DNA of 64,000 nucleotides from the NCBI GenBank assembly GCA_911728435.2, contig OU452201.1:21328001-21392000 (forward strand). The letters are read 5' to 3'. The position numbers and the translations under genes are program-made. This DNA is from Apoderus coryli. Taxonomy: Eukaryota > Arthropoda > Insecta > Coleoptera > Attelabidae. The notes beneath the pieces are model-generated. The model was not told where the DNA came from. It did not search any database and saw nothing but the letters and a program-made list of their open reading frames with translations. Below are positions 12,535 to 22,142 of this stretch, one piece after another (position 1 is the first letter of the stretch; every line of letters begins with the position of its first letter).

Positions 12535-12704
12535 TATATAATATATGTAGATCCCTATATAGATATCAACAGCGGTAAGGTAATGTTTTCGTTAAAGATT
12601 TAAAATCTAAATACACTATTATTTATGTTATAATTTTAGTTTAAGAATAATAATAATAACATTCTAAAGTAACCCAACTACCTACTTCATTTGTTCAAAA
12701 ATTA

Positions 12705-13095
12705 GAAATGCATGAACTCAGAACATTCGGCAAGCAAAGCTTCGCTGTTTACCACAGAGATATGACCGACGCGAGATGATATAAAATCAAATTGCGATAT
12801 AATCATCGATCGCCGCACTACTTGTAACTTCTAAAGGCAATTTTCTCGAGAATTCTGGAGGCAAATATTTAAAAGAATTGCTGTAAAGCAGGTGAAAATT
12901 GCTTTCAAATGATGTATAAGTCGATCCCCTACTGCTAGTTAAGAATTTGGGGATTGTATCACTATCACAGGTGTAAAGCGATTTTAACCAAAAATTAATA
13001 AAGGGGTCATCCTACGATTCCTCCAAACTCATACCAAAATTTAGCTGAATTGGTTGAAGCGTTTAGGCGCTATTGTAGAAGAATACATACATTTA
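12705..13095 (+). repeat. Copy of dispersed repeat family R
   Basis: It shares ordered blocks with the copies at 46412-46885 and 58775-59270: AACTCAGAAC near its start, TTTTCTCGAG, GCTGTAAAGC, CTATCACAG, and CCAAAATTTAGCT followed by a block with GCGTTTAGGCGCTATTG. The end beyond AGAATACATAC is missing. The copy is diverged and noncoding. Confidence 0.7.
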
Positions 13096-13562
13096 CAAAT
13101 GATATACTTCATTTTATGTAATGGGTTTATATTTATTGCAGCAATATGATAGAAAATCGCTGATAGCTTTCAATAGTTTAACTAGCTAGTGCTGCTTAAC
13201 GCATTGGCAATTATTATTTATGCATTTCATGTAAGTATTAGGTACTATACTCAATGATATTTCATTTAAAGAAATGTTTAAGAGCTTTTCCGATTAACAA
13301 AGCAATTAATTTAAGTTGAACTCGTCTCTCTAACCATGTAACTACATAAGTTTCAATTTCTATAATAGGTAGTTAAATTTGCTAAAACTGAATACGAATA
13401 AGAAACTGAAATACCTAGGCAACTCTATATATCTGAACCATTGTCAAACGATAATACGTATAATAAGTAAATTTTTATGCAAATGTCATTTACACTTTGT
13501 TTAATATGCAAAGCTTGTGCAGCTTTTAAAAGTAAGAAAAGCGCTAAGTTGTCGCGATAACT

Positions 13563-13636
13563 ATGGATCCAGCAAGAAAAATGACAAATTTTTCAGAAGA
13601 ACAATTTAACAGTATAATGTGCAATGCAAAGGAAAC
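13563..13636 (+). CDS. Candidate first coding exon of a small gene split by the BEL element
   Basis: ATG at 13563 opens a frame reading MDPARKMTNFSEEQFNSIM then CNAKE plus two bases, followed by a consensus donor GTGAGT. The next possible exon in matching phase is 20909-20928, beyond the BEL/Pao insertion: AC plus A gives Thr, then FLRITK, then a GTAAGT donor. The composition is protein-like (SEEQF), but no family is recognised. If correct, the original first intron was only about 440 bases before the retrotransposon entered it. The third exon was not found. Confidence 0.3.
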
Positions 13637-14053
13637 GTGAGTAATTAGAAGCAAATCTACATTAACAAGTCGTTTTATATTCAAGAGACATTTCGGTTTT
13701 AATTGCCATATCTTGTATTATACACAGAGGGTAATGTATGCGAAACTATAAAAGATATAACGATATTATAGTGTGGTAATATTTGCATTCAAAAATTAAC
13801 TCACTATCTACGTAGATTAATTTCTTCAAAAAAATTTAAGGCCTATTAGCCATATCCATTTCCCGTCCAAAAGAACTTATTAAGGGATAGTATACCTTTT
13901 CTCAGAAACTACTGATTTATAACAAAAATTAATACAAAAGTTTGTTCGTTTTACAGATACTTTAGAATTGTTTGACTGTTAATAACACAGTCATATATAT
14001 TGTCTGAAAAGCAACATTAACTCAAGAATATCATATACGACACTCTATATATG

Positions 14054-14575
14054 TGTTATATGAGCAAATAAAAAAAATTTGTAAATGCGTCAGGAGAGAA
14101 AAATGGACGCTTTTCCCGATAAAAGAAAACTGTGAATGTTCTTTAAAAAATCCTACCTTATTATATTCACTCCTGCAGGACGTGCCGGCCGGCTTCTTCT
14201 CCTCTCGTCCTCGTTCACACAATTTTAATTAGGTGTTATAGCGCACAAATCAGTTTACATCACATATATATCAAAAAAAGGAAAATGTTAAGTAAAAATG
14301 TCAGTAAATTATATCTCAACAATAACGAACTTATTCCAAAATTACTAATTATCAAGGCACACAGTGTCCTTGACAAAGGTTTATATTGTTCTGACGCGGC
14401 GCACACAGCAGGTAGAGAAATTTTAATAGATATATTATAAAAAAAATAATTATTGAAAATAAATTATCAATCGACTCTCCTGGCGCCTTCGACAGAATTT
14501 AAAGGGTTGTTTGATATTAAAATAATTAGAAAAGAAAGTGACAACACAACATAAAAAAGAGCGTTGGATGAACCA
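14054..14575 (-). repeat. 3' LTR of the BEL/Pao element
   Basis: It starts TGTTATATGAGC and ends GGATGAACCA on the plus strand. It reads the same as 20369-20890 throughout. In element orientation it lies downstream of the polypurine tract. Confidence 0.95.
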
Positions 14576-14591
14576 TACCGCCCACCAAAAT
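14576..14591 (-). other. Polypurine tract of the BEL/Pao element
   Basis: On the minus strand, TTTTGGTGGGCGGTA lies directly before the 3' LTR. A G-rich purine tract in this position primes plus-strand DNA synthesis in LTR retroelements. Confidence 0.75.
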
Positions 14592-14602
14592 ACGTATGTA
14601 TT

Positions 14603-17600
14603 TTAGGAAGTATCGATAGGCAGAGGACACAGTTTAGAAACTGGCCTCTTTAGAACACCTGTCATCGTTCGAACCGTGGCAACACGGACTACGCCGTCTG
14701 TACCAGGATGGGTAGATATTATGCGTCCCATTGACCAAGACAAAGGAGAGGACTCTTGTTTAATCAAGACCAAAACACCAGGTTGAACTGGTGCACTCGG
14801 GGTATGCCATTTTGCCCTTTGATGTAAGGTGTGAAGGTATTCTGAAGACCACCTGCGCCAAAAGTCTTGGTGCATACGAGTAAGTAACTGCCACCGGGTG
14901 AGACGGTTCAACGGAGTATCCAGCAGGTCAGGTTCTGGGAATACAGTCAGCGGTTCCATGGTCAGGAAGTGACCAGGAGTCAAAACACCGAGATCATTCG
15001 GATCACTACTAAGCGCAAATAAAGGCCTCGAATTAAGGACACTCTCAATTTGTATAAACACGGTAGACAGTTCTTCGTAGGTCAATATTTGGGACCCAAC
15101 TACTCTATACAAATGTGTTTTGACCGTCTTAATATTGGATTCCCACAGGCCTCCGAAGTTTGGTGACGAAGGTGGGTTGCGGCTAAAGACGATAGTTTCT
15201 TTAGCTGCTGCAGCCCTAGCAAAGTCATTCAACTGTGACTGTGCATTCACAAAATTGGTTCCACAATCGCTGTAAATATGTTCACAACGTCCCCTTCTCG
15301 CGATAAGACGTCGTAAAGCGGCCAAAAATGCATCTCCAGATAGGGAGGAAACCAATTCCAAATGGACTGCTTTGGTGGAAAAGCAAATAAACAAACAGAG
15401 GTAAGCCTTAGTGGTCTTTGCTCCACGAGTTTTGGACATCGTCACAGTGAAGGGTCCAGCATAATCAACTCCAACATGCGAAAAAGGCTTCAACCTTGAC
15501 ACCCTTGTAAGGGGTAGATTTCCCATTATAGGGGTAGTAGAAGTTGGGTTCGATTTAAAGCATCGAATACATTTAGAAAGAACACGGCGTACCGATCGTT
15601 TTGAGGCAAGTATCCAAAATTGTCGAGACACAATAAAGTGTGTGGTTTGAATACCTGCGTGAAGAAACTTAATATGAGCTGCTCTAATAACGAGATCAGT
15701 CAAATGTGAACGACTCGGTAATAACATGGGGAATTTGCGGTCTGGAGAAAGGTTTGGAGCGTTTTTCAAGCGACTACCTACACGAAAAATTCCTTGATTA
15801 TCCAGAAAAGGGGACAAATTTCTCAGGTACTTTGAGGGTAGTTTTCCCTTTTGAATTAATTTTATATCATCCCCAAAAAATACACCTTGGGTGTGCTTAA
15901 CAAGAGCTAAAAGAGACCTGTAATACTCTGAAGAGGAAATATATTCAGTTGGTCGCGTGTGAGTTCTAGTCACTGATATAAACCTAAGGACATAGGCGAG
16001 TATGCGAACGGCAGTATCTAAGCAAGAATAATTTTCCAGGATATCATCTAGACAATTGGAGTGAGTTACGGTGGTAGTTAACGTAACATGACGTTCCTCC
16101 TCTAAACACTCAGTAGAAGGGACAATGTTTGGATACGGTGAAAAGTGCGACTGTGGAGCTTGAAGAAATGTAGGCCCCGCCCACCATAGAGAACTATGAA
16201 CCAACTCAGATGGGAGCATACCTCGGGAACCGATATCCGCGGGATTGTCACTTGAATTAACATGAAACCAGGAGGCTTCAGGGGTATTGGACTGTATAAA
16301 GGACACTCTGTTACTAACAAACGTCTTCCAGCGATGTGGCGATGAATTTATCCAGCTTAGAACTACGGTTGAGTCGGACCAACAGTAGACACGGCTGAAG
16401 CTAACACTATTTTTAAACACCGACAACACGTAACTTGTTAAGCGGGAAACAAGAACTGCGGCGCAAAGTTCCAGGCGCGGAAGAGAGATTTTCTTGAGAG
16501 GCGCTACCTTTGATTTTGAGCAAACAAAATAAGTGGTGATTGCATTGGAAGAAAAAATACGAAAATATACAACCGCGCAATAGCCACGTTCACTAGCGTC
16601 TCCAAAAGAGTGTAATTCACAGCAGTCAAAGGTGTCAGGAAGTAAGCGGCGAGATAACGAGAATTCATTAAGAAATGAAATATCAGCTAAATATTTTTCC
16701 CACAAACGAATAATCTCATTGGAAGGCGTTTCATCCCAACTGAGCCTCAGGTACCAAATATGCTGTATTAAATGTTTGATAAGGAAAGTCACGGGGGACA
16801 GAAATCCTAGAGGATCAAACATTCGTGCTAAGTGAGATAACAGATTTCTTTTTGTGCAAGTTTTTTCACCTGGTTGGCTAGTATATTTAAAACAATCTGT
16901 GCCAGGGTTCCATTGTAATCCCAAAACCTTGAGTGAATCGGAAGAGGAATTAGGGACAAAAGTATGCGGATTAAATGATAAGTCAGATGAAGGCAAATGA
17001 CTGAGCAAGGATTGCACATTGCTAGACCACTTCCTCAGCTCAAAACCACCACAAGCGAGAAGAGAGATCAATTGCTTTTGAAGTACTTGCGCAGATTCAA
17101 TCGATGAAGAACCGACAACTATGTCGTCAACATATGTATGTTGGCGTAGAGCCTCGGCAGCTAGCGGAAAATTGGAACCATGATCCTCGGCGAGTTGAAG
17201 AAGAGTGCGGATAGCCAAATAAGGGGCGGAGGACACGCCGTAAGTCACGGTTTTTAGTTGGAAGTCTTGTATGGGATCGTCAGGCGAAAACCTCCATACA
17301 ATTCTTTGATAGTTCTGGTGCGCAGGCGTAATCCAAATCTGTCGAAACATTTTTGTTATGTCAGCGGTCAAAACGACAGGATGGATACGAAATTTCATTA
17401 AGACAGCAATTATATCTTGTTGTAACTTTGGGCCAGGATGTAAGTGATCGTTTAGCGAAGTTTGGTTAGGAATGTGCGCAGAAGCATTAAAAACCACTCT
17501 TAATTTGGTGGTGAGACTCTCAGGTTTAATCACACAATGGTGCGGGATGTAATAATAATCTTCCGTTGCTTCAGAAGGTCTATCCACAGCAACCATATGA

Positions 17601-19801
17601 TTAAGCTCTAGGTATTCCTTCATAAAGAGGCAATATTGTTTGTAAACCTCAGGTAATTTTAAAAGACGTCGTTCCAAAGATATAAATCTCTGAACTGCTA
17701 AGGACCGAATACCTGGAAATGATGGACAAGGATCTTTAAATGGAAGGTGTACAACAAAATGTCCAGAGGTATCTTGAGAATGAGTCTTAGAAAATATTTC
17801 TTCACACTCAGATTCATCCTTTGAAAAGCATTTAACTTCGGGAACCTCCTCGAGAGACCAAAATTTTTTAAGTTCCTCCTCCAAAGAAGGGGAAATGTCC
17901 GTATTTAAGTTACAAAATAACGAAGTAACTGTCGGTCTCACAACATCACGTTCGAAATTTCCCATCAAAATAAAACCAAAAATGGTATTGATAGCATCAG
18001 GTCTTCCTGTGCCACCCTGTATACGGCCATCGAGCAATATCTGAGAAAAAACGTCAGCACCCAATAGTACGTCGATAGCAGCGGGTTTGTTGAAGTCAGC
18101 ATCAGCTAATGTAATATTTGAAATGTGAGACCACCCTGTAGTTGGAATAGGCGCTGAGGGTAAGTTTTCACAAATCTTGGGTAAAATGACTGCGTCTACC
18201 GCAAAGGTAGTATGCGGGGGGTGTATAGAGCGAAGAGATAGAGTAATACCTCCAGAATTAGCCAAAGTGTTCATGGATCCAAGGCCATTAATGTTGATTG
18301 AAAAGTTAGAGGGTCGTAAGCCTAACCTACGAACACACTTCTGTGTTATAAAGGAAGTCATACTCCCGGAATCCAGAAGTGCACGTACTGTATGAAAAGT
18401 TCCTTTATAATCGCAAATTGCGACAAGGGCGGTGGACAATAAGACGCTGGCCTTTTGACAGGCAAAACCAGCATGTGTGGAGGGTAAATCCGATGCGATT
18501 GGGTAAGAAATATTTTCGTTATTAGGTTGAGCAAAAGAAACAGAGGGTAAAGCGGGGGCGTTATTAGCGGCTACAGCGGGTGAATTATTTTCGAAATGCA
18601 ACATAGTGTGGTGGCGCTGTCTACACTTTCGACAAGTGGAAACTGATTTACATTTTTTTGAAGTATGTGAACCACTAAGACAATTTATACATAGATTATT
18701 ACACTTTGCCATCTGATAGCGCTCCGAAGGCGATTTATTGGCAAAGGTTGGACATTTATATACAACATGTTCCAGCTTACATATGGAACACTTCGAATTT
18801 GAAACCTGGGCCAAGAAAGAGGTGGAATGTTTGTGAAATGAAGTGGATTTGGTGTGACTAACATTATCAGGGATTTTCAAAATTTTTGTTTTATTAGAGA
18901 TGTTCAAATTATCTAAAGCACAGCAATTTTTCTCCAAAAATGTTATTAACTCAGAATACTTAGGCATTTCTGAAGAATCATGCTGAAGCTCAAACCGAGA
19001 AACGATATTGATATCCAATCTTTTAAACAACATTTGCACTAATATAAAATCCCACTGATCGATAGGCAACCCTAAATTTTTTAATGCGGAAAGATTTTCG
19101 GAAAATATATCTATGAGTTTGCGTAATTCAGAAACGTTATCAGATGAAGCCCTAGGAGCTTTCTCAATATTAGCCCAAAGAGCTGAAGCAACGAGACGTG
19201 TGTTTTTAAATCGTTTGACCAATGAGTCATAAGCGATGTCGTAATTTGCTGCGGTCATAGGCAAGTGTTGAACTAGAGCCAATGCGGGTCCCTTAAGTGA
19301 TGATACAAGATAATTGAATTTTTCTATCTTGCTCAGATTTGAATTGAAATGAACAAGTGCGTTAAATAAATCTTGATAAGACATAAATGCGGTAACATCA
19401 CCACTAAAAGAGGGTAATTCGATTTTAGGTAGAATGTGAGTTGCAGCAGTGCCAAATTGACTGGTATTTAATGCTGCAAGGGATGCCTGTTCGGGCGATG
19501 ATATATATCTGCTATACAACGCCTTTACCATGTAATATTTTTTATCAAAGTTTTTTCGGATAGCGTCCTGCTCTTCGAAACTATCATTATCCATTGGAGT
19601 GTTACCAATAATAGTGTTGTGTTGTGTAGCAAACGCGTCCTTGATATCATCAATGTTTTCGTACATCATTTTGAAGATCAAATGTGCACTATCATCGTCC
19701 TTACAAGCCTCCGCCACTGAGTGAAGCTCTTCCACACGTTTAATGGCAGTCTGCCTCAACGATTTGTATTTCGCCAGTTTATCTACTGCCGGAATGCTCA
19801 T
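14603..19801 (-). CDS. BEL/Pao gag-pol polyprotein, intact
   Basis: A single frame of 1732 codons encodes capsid and replication enzymes fused, as is usual for BEL/Pao. In order: a capsid-like region at about 100-285 (IELPSFSGD, DUF1759 type); zinc knuckles at about 337-410 (CSIC..H....C, CINC....H....C, CRKC....H...H); an aspartic protease at about 475 (LLDSGS, DUF1758/Pao peptidase type); and reverse transcriptase with VVFNAS, TADITKMF and the catalytic YVDD near 890. RNase H follows, with FGDASE near 1063, LPRLELC near 1110 and NPADIGSRG. Next is the integrase: an HHCC zinc site about 1365-1420 ending CIRC, and a DDE core with GVDYAGP near 1443, SDCGTNF near 1512 and WESNIKTVK near 1554. 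A C-terminal DUF5641-like segment ends the protein. The start was chosen as the first ATG of the frame, 22 bases after the previous in-frame context becomes noncoding. No stop or frameshift interrupts it. No envelope gene is seen. Confidence 0.95.
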   Translation of the reverse strand: MSIPAVDKLAKYKSLRQTAIKRVEELHSVAEACKDDDSAHLIFKMMYENIDDIKDAFATQHNTIIGNTPMDNDSFEEQDAIRKNFDKKYYMVKALYSRYISSPEQASLAALNTSQFGTAATHILPKIELPSFSGDVTAFMSYQDLFNALVHFNSNLSKIEKFNYLVSSLKGPALALVQHLPMTAANYDIAYDSLVKRFKNTRLVASALWANIEKAPRASSDNVSELRKLIDIFSENLSALKNLGLPIDQWDFILVQMLFKRLDINIVSRFELQHDSSEMPKYSELITFLEKNCCALDNLNISNKTKILKIPDNVSHTKSTSFHKHSTSFLAQVSNSKCSICKLEHVVYKCPTFANKSPSERYQMAKCNNLCINCLSGSHTSKKCKSVSTCRKCRQRHHTMLHFENNSPAVAANNAPALPSVSFAQPNNENISYPIASDLPSTHAGFACQKASVLLSTALVAICDYKGTFHTVRALLDSGSMTSFITQKCVRRLGLRPSNFSININGLGSMNTLANSGGITLSLRSIHPPHTTFAVDAVILPKICENLPSAPIPTTGWSHISNITLADADFNKPAAIDVLLGADVFSQILLDGRIQGGTGRPDAINTIFGFILMGNFERDVVRPTVTSLFCNLNTDISPSLEEELKKFWSLEEVPEVKCFSKDESECEEIFSKTHSQDTSGHFVVHLPFKDPCPSFPGIRSLAVQRFISLERRLLKLPEVYKQYCLFMKEYLELNHMVAVDRPSEATEDYYYIPHHCVIKPESLTTKLRVVFNASAHIPNQTSLNDHLHPGPKLQQDIIAVLMKFRIHPVVLTADITKMFRQIWITPAHQNYQRIVWRFSPDDPIQDFQLKTVTYGVSSAPYLAIRTLLQLAEDHGSNFPLAAEALRQHTYVDDIVVGSSSIESAQVLQKQLISLLACGGFELRKWSSNVQSLLSHLPSSDLSFNPHTFVPNSSSDSLKVLGLQWNPGTDCFKYTSQPGEKTCTKRNLLSHLARMFDPLGFLSPVTFLIKHLIQHIWYLRLSWDETPSNEIIRLWEKYLADISFLNEFSLSRRLLPDTFDCCELHSFGDASERGYCAVVYFRIFSSNAITTYFVCSKSKVAPLKKISLPRLELCAAVLVSRLTSYVLSVFKNSVSFSRVYCWSDSTVVLSWINSSPHRWKTFVSNRVSFIQSNTPEASWFHVNSSDNPADIGSRGMLPSELVHSSLWWAGPTFLQAPQSHFSPYPNIVPSTECLEEERHVTLTTTVTHSNCLDDILENYSCLDTAVRILAYVLRFISVTRTHTRPTEYISSSEYYRSLLALVKHTQGVFFGDDIKLIQKGKLPSKYLRNLSPFLDNQGIFRVGSRLKNAPNLSPDRKFPMLLPSRSHLTDLVIRAAHIKFLHAGIQTTHFIVSRQFWILASKRSVRRVLSKCIRCFKSNPTSTTPIMGNLPLTRVSRLKPFSHVGVDYAGPFTVTMSKTRGAKTTKAYLCLFICFSTKAVHLELVSSLSGDAFLAALRRLIARRGRCEHIYSDCGTNFVNAQSQLNDFARAAAAKETIVFSRNPPSSPNFGGLWESNIKTVKTHLYRVVGSQILTYEELSTVFIQIESVLNSRPLFALSSDPNDLGVLTPGHFLTMEPLTVFPEPDLLDTPLNRLTRWQLLTRMHQDFWRRWSSEYLHTLHQRAKWHTPSAPVQPGVLVLIKQESSPLSWSMGRIISTHPGTDGVVRVATVRTMTGVLKRPVSKLCPLPIDTS

Positions 19802-20347
19802 CTTCGTAATAGATTTGCAAAGGAAAATAAAAATAAAAGTAGAAGATCCTCAAATGGTTTTATAAACAATTAATCCAGGCCAACACTCGCGCTCAATAGT
19901 AAAAAGAACAAAATGTAGAACTGATAATTTATTAAAAAACAGCCAACTAAATTCCCAGAATCAGCCTTCACGACGCGGTGAATATTTTGCGATATACGTA
20001 CCTACGCAATTCAATCCAAATTTCAAAAAATTAAGTTATAGAAATATAACTATAAATTGTTAAATATAAAAATGAAATTTTTGTGTATAAAGTAGATATT
20101 AGAAATAGGTATGTGCGGCGTATACAAAAAAAGAAATACCTATTAGCTATAGCATACAATAAAATAAATGTATACCCACAATGGAATTAATGAAACCAGA
20201 AAATTTTTCAGAAATAATGTATATTTCTACTATAGAAGTAATTTATTAACAAAATGGCAATGGACCGAATTGGCAATGAGAAATGATATGATATAGGCAG
20301 GAAAATCGGATCTAAAAAATCCCAAAAGTAACAAAATACCGGAAATC

Positions 20348-20365
20348 TGGCTCGAATATGGACCA
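20348..20365 (-). other. Primer binding site candidate of the BEL/Pao element
   Basis: Three bases inside the 5' LTR on the minus strand the sequence begins TGGTCCATATTCGAGCCA. Its complement ends CTCGAATATGGACCA, shaped like a tRNA 3' end with a T-arm TCGAA and terminal CCA. I did not assign the tRNA. Confidence 0.6.
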
Positions 20366-20368
20366 AAA

Positions 20369-20890
20369 TGTTATATGAGCAAATAAAAAAAATTTGTAAA
20401 TGCGTCAGGAGAGAAAAATGGACGCTTTTCCCGATAAAAGAAAACTGTGAATGTTCTTTAAAAAATCCTACCTTATTATATTCACTCCTGCAGGACGTGC
20501 CGGCCGGCTTCTTCTCCTCTCGTCCTCGTTCACACAATTTTAATTAGGTGTTATAGCGCACAAATCAGTTTACATCACATATATATCAAAAAAAGGAAAA
20601 TGTTAAGTAAAAATGTCAGTAAATTATATCTCAACAATAACGAACTTATTCCAAAATTACTAATTATCAAGGCACACAGTGTCCTTGACAAAGGTTTATA
20701 TTGTTCTGACGCGGCGCACACAGCAGGTAGAGAAATTTTAATAGATATATTATAAAAAAAATAATTATTGAAAATAAATTATCAATCGACTCTCCTGGCG
20801 CCTTCGACAGAATTTAAAGGGTTGTTTGATATTAAAATAATTAGAAAAGAAAGTGACAACACAACATAAAAAAGAGCGTTGGATGAACCA
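20369..20890 (-). repeat. 5' LTR of the BEL/Pao element
   Basis: In element orientation it starts TGGTTCATCC and ends ATATAACA. It should carry the promoter; an AATATAAA box-like sequence is present, but its use cannot be judged by eye. No difference from the other LTR was seen. Confidence 0.95.
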
Positions 20891-20895
20891 ATATG
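20891..20895. other. Target-site duplication of the BEL/Pao insertion
   Basis: ATATG directly after the right LTR matches ATATG at 14049-14053 before the left LTR. Five bases is the usual size for this superfamily. Confidence 0.9.
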
Positions 20896-20908
20896 TTTAC
20901 AATTTTAG

Positions 20909-20928
20909 ATTCCTTCGAATAACTAAAG
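20909..20928 (+). CDS. Candidate second exon of the gene starting at 13563
   Basis: The acceptor CAATTTTAG and donor GTAAGT border 20 bases that continue the frame of 13563-13636 as T-FLRITK plus one base. It lies only 18 bases beyond the BEL/Pao LTR, so the transposon would be near the acceptor of intron 1. The call rests on phase and splice-site agreement only and could be chance. Confidence 0.25.
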
Positions 20929-21325
20929 GTAAGTTTGATAACAACTCCTTAATCGAATTTTGTGTAATTTAGACACACATTAAGATTATGTATTTTTTTA
21001 ACAAATGTATGATCTCCGCAAAAAATGCCTTTGCTCGCTAGGTATGATTTTATCACAAAATTTCACTAATAACTTAAAAAGCCACCTTCTAACGATCGGT
21101 GGTTATTTATACAGGCTTTCGCAGATCATCGGGAAATTTTCGCAAATTTTGATGTGCCACATCCAAGTTTTTTTATAAATGGCACACCCTGGATTTGATA
21201 CTTTTTTGTGAAAGAGGCTAGAAAGACGATTGTTATACATATATGCTAAATCTAATAATGTGTGAAATAATTAGTAATATATTGTGCGATATTTTTTTAT
21301 GTCTAGGCAAGGTTAGTATAGCATT

Positions 21326-22142
21326 ATATATCGACGGTCGCAAATGAGAACATCGTAATTCTATCACGACAGTTTTACAGTAAAAGGGGTTAAAGTTTCA
21401 AGTGTTTTGTCATAAGTAAAGCACGACTTTTAAGATTAAAATACGAAATTTTGATAGCGGCTAAGAGTATGATTTAGAAATATTTTCCAAAAAATATAAA
21501 CGTAAATAAATGTTTAGTTTTTCTTTTAATTTAACTTTATCAAGATACGATGTTACTGCAATTGCTAATCTTAAAGTCGCTGAGATGGTATCTAAAGATA
21601 CGCTGTAACTATTTTAAGTAATCCCGAAAATGTAATATCTTATCTAAAGATACGGGTAAAATAGTGAGTATACGTAATACATAAATAAAATTAAAATTAT
21701 TGTACCCTGTTGGTAATAACATCGTATATCTACTTCGGATAAAGATGGTCCATATCCTTAGAATATTATTAACATCGTAAGTCTACTTAAGATAAAACAC
21801 TTTACTATTTTTATTCGTTTCATAATATAGTATGTAAATATACGATGCTTTTCCATATTAAAATTTGATTCTGACCTGTTATAACTTTAGAAACGATGAA
21901 ATTATTTGTTTTGTATCTCGTTTAGTGAGATTGTAACTGTTATTACGATATTATTTGCGCAATTTCTATTTTCTGATTAGATACGATACTATACTGTTTC
22001 CAAAAAGTTAATATTTTTCAAAAATAATTTGTAAAATGTGGTTTTTAATGACAGAAGCCATATTTTGATACAACAAACTGAACTTAACTTATTTTTGCTA
22101 AAATTCGAGTTACGATGTTCTTATTTGCGAACGTCGATATAT
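21326..22142. mobile_element. Nonautonomous element with about 36-bp terminal inverted repeats
   Basis: The left end reads ATATATCGACGGTCGCAAAT, then GAGAACATCGTAA. The right end is its reverse complement with about three changes. The core of the repeat, ACATCGTA or TACGATGT, recurs inside (near 21546, 21719, 21773 and 21840). There is no coding capacity. The length is about 817 bases. The target duplication is unclear because the ends run into TA-rich sequence, so I do not name the superfamily. Confidence 0.75.

Larger units (their letters stand above)
14054..20890 (-). mobile_element. Complete BEL/Pao LTR retrotransposon
   Basis: The element has two 522-bp LTRs (14054-14575 and 20369-20890), each bounded by TG and CA, and is flanked by the 5-bp duplication ATATG (14049-14053 and 20891-20895). 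It runs on the minus strand: 5' LTR at 20369-20890, a leader of about 570 bases with a primer-binding-site candidate, one gag-pol frame (19801 to 14603), a purine-rich tract, then the 3' LTR. Reading both LTRs side by side I found no difference, which points to a recent insertion. With an unbroken 1732-codon frame, it may be competent for movement. Confidence 0.95.

Noticed and set aside
20208..20537. 109-codon frame in the 5' LTR of the BEL/Pao element
   Set aside because: It lies in LTR and leader sequence and is repeated in the other LTR as a shorter frame. No motif, and LTRs of this group do not encode proteins.
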